A stretch of DNA of 64,000 bases, from assembly GCA_039111635.1 (NCBI GenBank), contig JBCAQO010000021.1, positions 1 through 64,000 on the forward strand. Reading direction: 5' to 3'. A model generated the notes under the pieces. That model was not told the DNA's origin, did no database searches, and worked only from the letters and a program-made list of their open reading frames with translations. Origin of the DNA: Heterobasidion occidentale (taxonomy: Eukaryota > Basidiomycota > Agaricomycetes > Russulales > Bondarzewiaceae). The translations under genes and the position numbers were made by a program. Positions 20,803 through 32,034 of the stretch are shown here, piece by piece; positions within the stretch are counted from its first letter, which is position 1; each line of letters begins with the position of its first letter.

Positions 20803-20988
20803 CTAAAACCTAATCGCCGCGGGTCGGGGTTTGTCTGGGTAGCTTTCGTGAAATTCACGAAGCACCTCATCGGCCGTGTCCTTGAGGAGGGCAAAGGGTT
20901 CCCAAGTGTTATCGGCCTCGGAGTAACCGACCCACTTGACGAGGTATTTGGTCCCTCGCCCCTGTCGTTTAGAATCCAGAATGGCCTC
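20803..20988 (-). pseudogene. pol: E1 pol C-terminus: chromodomain remainder
   Basis: The minus-strand frame from the X insertion point to TAG at 20803 encodes the second part of a chromodomain (GRGTKYL-KWV, EADNTWEPF) and the tail. The preceding part of E1 pol was displaced by X and the inversion and now lies in + orientation, ending at 26768. Confidence 0.85.
20984..20988. repeat. TSD GCCTC of X, left copy
   Basis: GCCTC stands before LTR B. Its partner is the reverse complement GAGGC at 26764-26768, before LTR C. The uninterrupted sequence at 31227-31238 has the site once (GGCCTCCACCTC). Confidence 0.9.
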
Positions 20989-21581
20989 TGTTATGACTTG
21001 ACCGATCGGGGCCCTTCACGGCCATGTCTAACCGATGGATCAAGCATCACATGCTAGGCGGCTCCACTACGGAGCGTACACCAAGGTATTCGGCATGTCC
21101 TTAGGAGCCGACAAGACCGATGGTTCTTCAAGACATCGGTAGAGGCTATATGAGAGGGACATGAGGCTCACAAGAGTTCACACAGTAATATGAGAGGCAT
21201 TCACATGCCATGGGCTTAGGGCTTATGGGTAAGCACCCTCGTCGCACCATGATGGATCAGTACGACTGGAGAAGTACAAGAGTAGGCGCCGGTTGAGAAA
21301 GACGGCGACCACAGCTCTCCTAGGATGGAAACCTGGAGAAGCACACGGACTCTTACCCGATACCCCATACAGTATATAAGGACCATAGAATAGGCTGAGG
21401 ATCTTCAGTCTATTCTCTTCGTTCCCCCTGTATCTACACATACAGGACTCTTAGAGCCAATCACTATTCCCTCCTGTATCGTTACCTGATACAGTCGAGA
21501 CTTCGCCCACCACTCAGTCCATTGTGCGACCTAGGGAAGAACCTGTTACTCTTGGGTTACTGAATGAGCAGTGTCGTAACA
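20989..21581 (+). repeat. X 5' LTR (LTR B)
   Basis: 593 bp, TGTTATGACTTG...CGTAACA, plus orientation. It lacks the 32-bp segment of LTRs A and D. TATATAA is at 21373-21379 and AGTCTATTCT (predicted transcript start) at 21407-21416. Confidence 0.93.
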
Positions 21582-21583
21582 CT

Positions 21584-21593
21584 AGAATAGACT
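21584..21593 (+). promoter_or_regulatory. X primer-binding site, self-priming type
   Basis: AGAATAGACT, two bases inside LTR B, is the exact reverse complement of AGTCTATTCT at 21407-21416. The minus-strand copy has the same pair (36651-36660 against 36859-36868). Confidence 0.7.
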
Positions 21594-21699
21594 CGCTTTT
21601 GCCCCTACCTTGCACCACACTCTGCTTGCTGCCACACTCTTTCTCACAACCCTCATCGGTGGCATAGACACCCACCGAAGAGAGTTACTTCACACACCT

Positions 21700-23033
21700 G
21701 GAGCAAGGACCTAGGCCTAGGATTCCACCAGGCACTAGACGAACCAATAACCAACTTCAACAGAATAATCGTCCTATCCATCAAAGAGAAAACCGCTGGT
21801 ATTACTCCGACACCAATCGACCAGCACCCCCAAACTTTGATAACTGCTCGTATCGAGAAGGACAATACTTCTTCACAAGAGAAGACGAAACAGAAGCTGA
21901 GTGGGCTTGGGACAAAATAGCAGAAGACTGGGTAGAGCCACCCCAATACAGGAACCCCGAACCGGAAATCCCGGACACATCGGAGGAAGAAGAAGGAACA
22001 TCCGAGTCCGAATCCTCGGATATCCAAACACCGATCAACACCCGAAACATTATGTCGACAAATCCTACAGACCCACCCGTATCATCGGGAAGGGGCAAGC
22101 TCAAACTCCCTGATAACTTCGAGGGAGACCGAACACAATCACAGAAATTCATCATGAATTGCCTCCTCCTTTTACAGCAGAATCAGACGATACAAGACGG
22201 ATGCGGACAAAGTTTCCCTCGCTCTCTCTTGCATGAGATATGGAACGGCCGGCGTATGGGCAGAAAGCTTCCTGAAGAGGACAGTAGGGGCGACACCGCC
22301 CAAAACAGTAGGGACTTGGGACGACTTCCATGACAGGTTTAAACTCCAGTTCAAGGAAACAAACCTTACGGACAAGGCCCGAAGCGCCCTCATGTCTTTC
22401 TCTCAGGGGAAGATGACGGTGGATGAATATTCAAATCAATTCATCCTTATAGCCGCCGACGCCGACATCACCGACAAGGAACAAGTTCCTTACTTCCAGA
22501 GGGGGCTCGATCCGAGGGTCATGGACAAAATCTATGACAAAGAAACACCGCCGAAGGACACAATCCAAGATTGGGTCAATACTGCCTGTGAAATAGATGG
22601 ACGCTTAAGAGCCCGAAGTGCTCAAAAGGTGATCCTCGCCAACTCCGCCTCATTCCAAAGCGATTTCCTCAATCGCTTTCACCTCCAACCAGCTCGTCGT
22701 TACAACTCTACCACCGCTCCTCGCAGAATGAACAACCAGGTAGTCGACATGGACATTGACGCCTCACGAAAAAGAGATGCCGCTCGCCAGAAGCGCACTT
22801 ATGATGGCAAGCTTACCACTCGTTGTTTTAACTGTGGAAAGCTAGGACATTGGGCATCTGACTGCCGTTCCACTCGCAGAGGCGTTCCCCCGTCTCGAGG
22901 AAATCCGCGCAAGCCAATGGGCGGAGGAGGTAGACGAACTCGCGCTGCAGACATGGAGGATGAAGACGAGCAAGAACCCCCGCTGGGAAACGATGCGGGA
23001 CTTCATCGAGGACTGGAGAAGGATTTTTCCTGA
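21700..23033 (+). pseudogene. gag: E-family gag, plus-strand copy (from X), frameshifted
   Basis: An acidic N-terminal region (EEEEGTSESESSDIQTP) leads to the capsid. The capsid frame 22233-23033 contains WAESFLKRTVGA, LQFKETNLTDKARSALM and YFQRGLDPRVMDKIYD. The zinc knuckle CFNCGKLGHWASDC lies near 22823. Before 22233 the frame has shifted at least once (near 22130-22190). Confidence 0.88.
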
Positions 23034-25514
23034 CCTCTCCTTCACCAGCCGAAGAGAGAGGGTCGAGGAAACTCGAGTACGATTCCCCATCATATATTCG
23101 AATCGGAGCAATGACCAGTCATATCATCACCCCCATTCGACTTGATGTGCGATTATCAACTCGAGGAAGAAGCGCTGGAGCAAGGGCCGCCATCGACTCA
23201 GCATGCGAAGGAATTCTGGTAAACGAGAAGTGGGTAGAGAAGCATAACCTCCCCACCTATCCTTTAAACCGGCCCATCCGCGTTCGCAATGTCGATGACA
23301 CCATCAACAAGGCAGGCCTCATACGACGAGGCCTAGACGCGAAATTAACGTCAAGGATAGAGGGGAAGAACTCACACCGAACGCGTCCAAATGTTCATCA
23401 CCAATCTAGGGAAAGACGATATCCTAGGAACGGATTGGTTGAAATACCACGACCCCTCCATCAGGTGGAGGCGCCGTGAGGTATGCTTTGATCGATGCCC
23501 CAGAGATTGCCAACAACCATATGGGTTTACCAAGGCAAGGAAGACCTACCAAAAAAGTATGGTTAGCTAAACTACGCGGCGACAAGATTCCCCGCGGATG
23601 AAACCACATCTTGTCTCAGAACCGGTAGGACCTTCGTGGACTTGGACTAAAGAACAATGGAGCCAAGTACCCACGAAGGAGTGGAAAACTCGGTTCATGG
23701 AGTTACTCGAGCATAAATCCCGACAACACAAGGCTCGGGAATGGCTCGAGGAACAAGTAACCGAAAGGAGGAACGCCGGCAAGCTCAGCAAGAGGTAGCC
23801 CAGGGCGAAGCTTCAGGAAAAGTCGCTGAAAAAGCGCAAACACCGTTTGACTCCTCCACAATGGATAGCGCAGGAGAACCCGTCATCAGAAAGGTAGCTC
23901 CAGAACCCTCGGGGTTCGCAAGCTTTGACGAAGATCTGGAGGAAGAAATCGACACCACCGACTTGAAAGGTCGGGTGCCGACGGAATATCATTCTTACCT
24001 CGACATCTTCAGCGAACGACGATCGCAGAGGCTTCCCCAACATACAGTATGGGACCACGCGATAAACCTCAAACCATCTTTTGTACCCCAGGCCCCGCGG
24101 ATATTTCCTCTGAGCCCGGAAAAACATGATGAGTTAGGAAGTTCGTCAAGGAGCACCTTTCCAGGGGAACAATACGTCGGTCACAGCACATAGCGCGGCC
24201 TCTTTCTTTTTCGTAAGCAAGAAAGATGGGAAGCTCCGTCCAGTACAAGACTATCGTCACCTTAACGAACACACCATTCGAGACGTCACCCCCCTGCCAT
24301 TAATCCAAGAGCTATTGGATATTATTAAAGGCGCAACCGTGTTCTCGAAACTCGATGTTCGGTGGGGATATAACAATGTGCGCATCAAGAAAGGAGACGA
24401 ATCAAAGCGGCCTTCGTCACACCCTTGGGGCTCTTTGAACCGACAGTAATGTTTTTTGGGCTCTGCAATTCCCCAGGGACCTTCCAAGCCATGATGAACA
24501 TGAACTTCCAGGAACTCATCTTGGCTCGGAAAATAGCGGTATATATGGACGACATCCTCATCTTCACGAAGACCACAGCGGAACACATTGTGATTCTTAA
24601 ACGAGTCCTCCAAATTCTGCGCGACAACGATCTTTACCTTAAACCAGAGAAATGCGAATTCCAAGGAGAAGCTGAACTACCTTGGATACACGATTTCAAA
24701 AGACCACGTCGCTATGGAAGACTCGAAGATTGAAGCTATCCAGGAGTGGCCCGTGCCGCGCACAGTCCGCGACATCCGCTCTTTCTTAGGTTTAGGAAAA
24801 CTTTTACCGGCGATTCATTGATAAGTTCCCCTTGATCGCTCGGCCCTACACGACCTCACGAAGAAAGATACGAGATGGGACTGGACCACGGAGTGCCAAC
24901 AAGCATTTGATCGATTGAAGAAGGCCTTCATCAGTCAACCCGTCCTATTATACCCTGACCCGATGCGTCCCTACCAACTCGTCACCGACGCTTCTCTCGC
25001 GGCATACGGTGCAGTCCTCTTACAGGAAGGACCTGATAACGACTGGCATCCCATCGCATACCTCTCAGGATCGTTCTCCCCGCCCGAACGAAACTACGAC
25101 GTACATGATCGCGAACTCCTCGCCATCATCAAGGCGCTGGAGCACTGGAAACACTACCTCGAAGGCGCTCGGCACCTTTTGAGGTCTGGACGGACCACAA
25201 GAACCTAGAGCACTTTCAGACGGCGCGCGACCTATCAAGGCGACAAGCGCGCTGGAGTCTGTTTTGTCCCGATTTGACTTCCAGCTCAGTTACAAGGCTG
25301 GAACTACTAATCATGCCGATGCTCTGTCCAGGCGTCCAGACCTTAGTGAGGGGGTGGAATCTGATAACAAGGCACAGACTCTACTCCCGTCCAGACTTTT
25401 CACCGAGTCCAGCGAAACTCTGGTAGAGCCAAGCAAAGGCATACACGTCAAAGCAACGGAACTCGTATCCTCGGACATCCTCTCCCTTATTCGACACTCA
25501 CGCTCGGAACACGA
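23034..25514 (+). pseudogene. pol: E-family pol protease-RT-RNase H, plus-strand copy (from X), many frameshifts
   Basis: The protease-like region reads RAAIDSACEGILV, with DSA in place of the usual DSG or DTG. The RT catalytic YMDD is at 24542-24553 and RNase H shows VTDASLAAYGAVLL. The frame breaks repeatedly (for example near 23350, 23790, 24150, 24400, 24660, 24800, 25175, 25258 and 25515), unlike the minus-strand counterpart, which is open for 983 codons. Confidence 0.9.
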
Positions 25515-26768
25515 TTGCTGGTTGGTGTCGCCCTCAAGAAATTGCTGGAGAAAGGACCAAACGCAATGAAGGGTGACCTAGGAAAATGGACACATGAAGA
25601 TGGTATCACAAGACGCAACAGTTACATATGTGTCCCAAAGGACGATCTCCTTCGACGAATGATTGTCAAAACGCACCATGACACTATGGCTACAGGACAC
25701 CCAGGCCGAGCAAAGACCTTAGAATTGGTCCAACGCCATTATTGGTGGTCAAGCATGACCAAATTTGTACATGCATATGTGGATGGATGCGCAGTCTGCC
25801 AATCCACCAAGAACCTTCCCCATAGGACCCATCCACCGATCCAACCATTGGAAACCACAAACGTCCCTTGGCGCTTCATCTCCACCGACTTCGTAACAGA
25901 CCTCCCAGAAAGCAGAGGCTACGACTCAATAAACGTGGTAGTCGATCAAGGCCTGTCAAAAGGAATAGTCATAACTCCGTGCAAAAAGACAATCACAGCC
26001 GAAGAAACTACGACGCTCTTCCAGGACAATGTGTTCAAACGATATGGATTACCAACCAAGGTGGTGTCCGACCGAGGTCCTCAATTTGCGGCAAAGTTCA
26101 CAAGAGAATTATGGAAAGGAATGGGAATCACTCCTGCCCTCAGCACAGCTTACCATCCCCAAACGGACGGAGAAACAGAACGGGTGAACCAAGAAATCGA
26201 GCAATTCTTGCGAGTATTCTGTAACTACCACCAAGATAATTGGGTAGACTTGATCCCCTTCGCAGAATTCTCCCACAACACTCGGAAGCACTCCGCCACG
26301 GGGAAGTCACCGTTTGAAGTCCTCTACGGGTTCAATCCACCATATTCGGTCGACTCAGCTCTAGAGACCAAGGTACCCGCAGTAACTGAACGATTGCAGC
26401 TAATCAAAGAAGTCCAAGAAAATGCGGCCGCAAGTTTACAAATAGCAGCGCAGCACGCCAAGGACCGGGACCTCCACAGGAAACTCCCGCAGTGGGAAGT
26501 AGGAACCCAAGTTTGGTTAGAAGGAACCCACATTCAGACGACTCATCCGAAATTCAAGCTGGCACCCAGGCGCTATGGCCCCTTTTCGGTGACCGAAAGA
26601 ATCGGTCCTTTGGCTTATCGGCTGAAAATACCCGAAACGTGGAGGATACATCCGGTGTTTCATGCCTCTATACTCACGGAGTATCACGAGACAGAGGCCC
26701 ATGGAAGGAACTTCCCCAGACCTGCCCCGGAAATCTTGAATGAAGAAGAACACTATGAGGTGGAGGCT
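25515..26768 (+). CDS. pol: E-family integrase, plus-strand copy (inferred E1 part, inverted)
   Basis: An open frame with the zinc-binding N-terminus (THHDTMATGHPGRAK...CAVC), the core STDFVTDLPES, SDRGPQF and ETERVNQEIE (D, D, E catalytic set), and the post-core GPFSVTERIGPLAYRLKIP. It is cut at EEHYEVEA, the start of the chromodomain, by LTR C. The remaining chromodomain of E1 is at 20803-20988 on the other strand. Its lack of indels contrasts with the broken RT just upstream and supports a different origin for the two halves. The frame downstream of 26768 is only LTR sequence. Confidence 0.88.
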
Positions 26769-27359
26769 GTTACGAACTGCTCGTTCAGTAACCCAAGAGT
26801 AACAGGTTCTTCCCTAGGTCGCACAATGGACTGAGTGGTGGGCGAAGTCTCGACTGTATCAGGTAACGATACAGGAGGGAATAGTGATTGGCTCTAAGAG
26901 TCCTGTATGTGTAGATACAGGGGGAACGAAGAGAATAGACTGAAGATCCTCAGCCTATTCTATGGGCCTTATATACTGTATGGGGGTATAGGGTAAGAGT
27001 CCGTGTGCTTCTCCAGGTTTCCATCCTAGGAGAGCTGTGGTCGCCGTCTTTCTCTGCCGGCGCCTACTCTTGTACTTCTCCAGTCGCACTGATCCATCAT
27101 GGTGCGACGAGGTGCTTACCCATAAGCCCTAAGCCCATGGCATGTGAATGCCTCTCATATTACTGTGTGAACTCTTGTGAGCCTCATGTCCCTCTCATAT
27201 AGCCTCTACCAATGTCTTGAAGAACCATCGGTCTTGTCGGCTCCTAAGGACATGCCGAATACCTTGGTGTACGCTCCGTAGTGGAGCCGCCTAGCATGTG
27301 ATGCTTGATCCATTGGTTAGACACGGCCACGAAGGGCCCCGATCGGTCAAGTCATAACA
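26769..27359 (-). repeat. X 3' LTR (LTR C), now inverted
   Basis: 591 bp, plus-strand text TGTTACGAAC...CATAACA. It lacks the 32-bp segment and shares CTTGGG near its end with LTR B (A and D have CTCGGG). Its left flank (plus strand ...ATGAGGTGGAGGC) is E1 chromodomain sequence, and its right flank is the X polypurine tract. Confidence 0.93.
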
Positions 27360-28197
27360 TTACCCCCTTTCTAGGTCCCAACTCCTGAGGGGACTACTCG
27401 CTTGAGCAGAAACAAGCTTCATCGTCATTACACGTACAATTGCTTTCTGGCCGTTGAATAGATTGGGATGCGTCTTCCCAATATCACTTCGTTTTCCGGG
27501 GCGAAGACCGACCTACGTCGTTTACAACGCCTAGGAGTTTTCCTTCTCCGTTGAGCTGTTTGATCCAGGCTTTAGCAACATCAGCCACAATATTGCGTCG
27601 CCCTCGGTGTTCTTCCTTCACCGTACGTTTTGTATGAATACACTCCTAGAGTCAATAGGCAGCTACTCGACCAGGGCTCCCTGGTAGGTTTGATGAGCCA
27701 GTGTCGTCTGGCGACGATGCAGAAAGGTGTCGTGCGAATGATTATGAGATGAAATAGAAACTCGTCTGTGGATGGGTGTGTGTCGTTCTTCTTCCAAAGT
27801 ACCGAAGGCCATGCTTCAGTGTTTCCAGGATAGATCTTCATCTCCTTGATCTCCGTTTTCAAGGGGGGCTCCAGGTGTGTGGGTTGATCGCTTTACAAAG
27901 GCTTAGGCCCACCAACCTATCAAGAGTGAACAATGCTCTTGACTTGTTTTGAGTCCGGCAAGACCCCTTTGAAGATCCCTAACTCTGTCAGCCCCATACG
28001 GTGGCCCGTCCTGGTTAGAGATTGAGTGTTCGTCCAGAGTTTGTTTTTCACAAGGGAGCGAGCATGTAGCAGCGCTCCGCGTATTGAACACGAGGTAAGG
28101 ACTTTGAAGAATAGACTTTGAACCCCATGGTCTTCTTGAATAGACCATGGTATCCACCGTGACGGTAATTATGCGGGGTCAGCGTAAGGTATGTCCT

Positions 28198-29620
28198 GGT
28201 AGTTTAACGTCGTGCCGGACGTCCGTAGTTTTTGCGTCTTTGCGGACGTCGGCTAGTTTATCCTTAAGTCATTGCGGACTGAGGCTAGTTTATACACAAG
28301 TCGTTGCGGACTGCCCTGCTAGTTTAAACCAAGGTCGTTGCGGACCTATCCATCTCCCAACGTAGGAGTACCTGTAAACAAGACAGCAAGCGTTTCTGCG
28401 CGCCGGAACATTCATCGGTGATGCGCATAGGGCCGTAGACCAGTTCTTCCTTCTTGACAGGGTTCCCATTGAGGTAAGATGGTGACGGTTTATACTATAT
28501 CAAACCGGATAACTTCTAGAGTTGCGAGAATAGACTTGAAGGCCTATTTTGACACAACTCACATGGCCCTGTAGACAGAAGGGCAGCTCAGTTTATCGTC
28601 ATGAAGGACGGCAACTAGTTTATAGTCATTGCGGACGTCCGCTATCGCCTGGCTTGAACCCCCGAGCCTCGATAGATTTAATCCTCCGGGGTGGTAGTTT
28701 AAGGTCATTTCGGACTATTGCAGCTAGAGGCGGTAATTCTAGCTCCAATACGATCCCTAGAGCGAGGGATAATAGTTTATTGTCATTGCGGACCCTTGAA
28801 ACCTGAGGCACGATCCCAGTTGCCTCTTGACTGGCCCTTGAAGCGGAATCCTTGCTTCGGACTTCAAGGGTAGAATGGGAGTGCCATGGAGTAGTCGTGG
28901 CCTTGTCGGAAGACTGACAACCCACTCCATGTCCCCAAACCCCTCGCACGGAAATTGAACCGTGTCGACCCCATATTCTTTTACTGTAGGGCGTATGGAA
29001 CATGGAAGCGCCTCGACCTAGTCGGCAGGGTTCCGCAACGGTGGAGGCCCTCCCTTCCACCGTCTGCCAGAATGCAACCACACTCCAAGGGTCTTGGTAG
29101 CTTTAGCGTCGTTCCGGACGGTAACTAGTTTATCATCATTGCGGACCAAGCCTTTCGTAGTTTTACATTATTGCGGATGTAATTTCTCCGTTTTGGGTTA
29201 CTAATGGAGTGCGGCCATTAGTTCCTGCATCGCAGATAGGGTCCCCTAATGCGGAAAAGACCCTGTAAAACCGGAGATCCAAAGTGGGACGTCCAAGACA
29301 CCTGTCAGACCTTGACAGCGAGGTTGGTCCACCGTTCCCAACGGCGAACATGCAACACGATTTCCCACCAATATTCATGCATCATTCATGTACCAGTACC
29401 AAGGTTATGTTGTGAATCCTAAGGGCCTCCTAATGCGGAAAGGGCCCTGTAAAACTGGGGATCCAAGCGGGACGCCCGATTCGCTTGTCAGAATACCTCT
29501 TGACAACGAGAGTGTTAGATGCTTGTCCTTGTCTTGAGACCGGAGGGCTGCAACGCAAAATGGTCAGGTACTTCCCCTGCCTTCTTATCTTTTCACAGTT
29601 TAACGTCATGCAGGACGTTC
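28198..29620 (-). repeat. X copy of the 21-nt motif and hairpin array
   Basis: The same motif and hairpins as at 17654-19267, with some copies lost by deletion (the segment matching 18250-18450 is missing near 28795). Motif copies conserved between E1 and X keep the TTGCGGAC core. Confidence 0.75.
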
Positions 29621-29719
29621 GTTCCGGTGTCCTGTGCGTGAAACCGGTACCTGTGATGCGGAGGGTCCTTTCCTCTCCGTCATCATGTTTAAAGACCAGG
29701 GGTTCCTCAACTCCCTGGT

Positions 29720-30989
29720 CTAGTATCCTCCGCCAATGTCTCCGTAATCCCCGTACCCTTCATCTGGCCTGTAATAGGGGTCGATGTCGTCGTAATTGCC
29801 GTCTTCGACCTCGTCCCAGGCGTCTAGTTCCGCTCGAGTCCAGGAAGTAGTTCGTTGAGTCGGACGCTGGCGGATTGGAGTTCTTCTACCAATGTGTGGA
29901 TGTGCTCCTTCAATTCAATTATCTTGAGGACGGTTTGGAGTCGGCGAATCTCTTGGTCGAGTTCTTCTAGGACTGCTTCGCCTGGGCTGAGGGGTTGTCC
30001 TTGCCCTCTGATTCCCTCGTCCCTCATTCCTCCTGTACCTTGGAGGATGTTCCTCATTGCTGCCTCCTGCGTCCTGCCCGGTGGATTGTCCTGCCGATAT
30101 TGCTGGCTTCGCTCCATGGTTGGACGCGGAATGGATCAATCCGAATGGGACGGGCGTGGGAGGAGTGTCTTGTGTCGGTGTGTGATATGAGGGCGGGTAG
30201 GAGTTCCAAGTTGATGAAGGAGGAGAACTCGTCCGGGTGAATGAGTAGGGCGTAAGCCCATTATCCTCGGGCGTACCAGGAGGCGGCCCTATGATCATCT
30301 GCATAGGCCAGAAGCCTGACCTGGTCGCTCGCATCAGCGAGGCGTCGGGGTATGTCGTCGCTCTCGCTCCCTGGTTGCCCTGCGAAGAAGTTAGCGAGCC
30401 TTTGTAAGGCTAGCGCTGTGGCCATCTGAATTACCGCGGAGATGGTGGTGCGCTGGAGCAGCGCGTCTCCTAGCCCTTCCAACTCTCCGGGGTGTAGATC
30501 TCGACTACTGGTAGGGGGTCCTCTGGTCCTGGCAGTTGGTGTACCAGCCGTTGCTGGTTCTTGTACACCTGCCTCAGCAACTGTAGGCGATGCCAGGTCC
30601 GCAGGGTTTCCTGGTCTTCTTCCGCCTCTCATTTCCTGTCTTGTGTCTCCTTGAGCCAACGTTGTCGTCGGTCGCGGAGGCGTTGACGGAGTAGGTCTTC
30701 CTTCTTCTTGACGTCCTTCATCGTGCTCGTCATGAGCTCTCTCAATCTGTGGTGAGGTTCGGGAACCCGTTCGATCTTTGACGGCGAGCGCGGTTTGGCG
30801 GACAACGATTGGTGTGGGAATTCCTTCCGGAGTTGCTGGGCGGCTGTTTCGGCTAGGGCGTCCAGTGTCGGGGTTGGCCACGGCCAGAATGATGTCTGGC
30901 GAGGGGTTTCTTGAAGGTGAGGAGGTAGTTCCGTCATTGATGAGCATGGCACGTCCAGGGGAGTAGTCAAGGGAGGAGTGATCGGACAT
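29720..30989 (-). pseudogene. X third ORF, broken
   Basis: It matches the E1 third ORF. The N-terminal 242 codons are open (30989-30261), then the frame changes near 30260 and a segment matching E1 around 19770-19860 is deleted. The coiled-coil frame is kept at 29824-30117 (LQTVLKIIELKEHIHTL). TATAAAAGGA lies at 31040-31031. Confidence 0.65.
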
Positions 30990-31045
30990 GTACTGGGGAG
31001 GATTCTTGCTAAAAGGATGGGGCGTCTCTCTCCTTTTATATCTTT

Positions 31046-32034
31046 CTAAAACTTAATCGCCGCAGGTCGGGGTTTGTCTGGGTAGCTTTCGTGAAATTCA
31101 CGAAGCACCTCATCGGCCGTGTCCTTGAGGAGGGCAAAGGGTTCCCAAGTGTTATCGGCCTCGGAGTAACTGACCCACTTGATGAGGTATTTGGTTCCTC
31201 GCCCCTGTCGTTTAGAATCCAGAATGGCCTCCACCTCATAGTGTTCTTCTTCATTTAAGATCTCCGGGGCAGGTCTGGGGAAGTTCCTTCCATGGGCCTC
31301 TGTCTCGTGATACTCCGTGAGTATAGAGGCATGAAACACCGGATGTATCCTCCACGTTTCGGGTATTTTCAGCCGATAAGCCAAAGGACCGATTCTTTCG
31401 GTCACCGAAAAGGGGCCATAGCGCCTGGGTGCCAGCTTGAATTTCGGATGAGTCGTCTGAATGTGGGTTCCTTCTAACCAAACTTGGGTTCCTACTTCCC
31501 ACTGCGGGAGTTCCTGTGGAGGTCCCGGTCCTTGGCGTGCTGCGCTGCTATTTGTAAACTTGCGGCCGCATTTTCTTGGACTTCTTTGATTAGCTGCAAT
31601 CAATCGTTCAGATACTGCGGGTACCTTGGTCTCTAGAGCTGAGTCGACCGAATATGGTGGATTGAACCCGTAGAGGACTTCAAACGGTGACTTCCCCGTG
31701 GCGGAGTGCTTCCGAGTGTTGTGGAGAATTCTGCGAAGGGGATCAAGTCCTACCCAATTATCTTGGTGGTAGTTACAGAATACTCGCAAGAATTGCTCGA
31801 TTTCTTGGTTCACCCGTTCTGTTTCTCCGTCCGTTTGGGATGGTAAGCTGTGCTGAGGGCAGGAGTGATTCCCATTCCTTTCCATAATTCTCTTGTGAAC
31901 TTTGCCGCAAATTGAGGACCTCGGTCGGACACCACCTTGGTTGGTAATCCATATCGTTTGAACACATTGTCCTGGAAGAGCGTCGTAGTTTCTTCGGCTG
32001 TGATTGTCTATTTGCACGGAGTTATGACTATTCT
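31046..32034 (-). pseudogene. pol: E-family integrase and chromodomain, minus-strand copy (inferred X part)
   Basis: This is the integrase end, with several indels (the frame is lost near 32034, around 31850-31700 and 31600-31500), followed by an intact chromodomain: HYEVEAILDSKRQGRGTKYL and KWVSYSEADNTWEPF. It stops at 31046. A chromodomain after integrase marks the chromovirus branch of Ty3/gypsy and is known in other chromoviruses to guide integration to heterochromatin. Confidence 0.88.

Noticed and set aside
20989..27359. LTR B to LTR C as an ordinary complete element
   Set aside because: The two LTRs are in inverted orientation, and the left flank of C is E1 chromodomain sequence, not a polypurine tract. 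The segment is a product of inversion.
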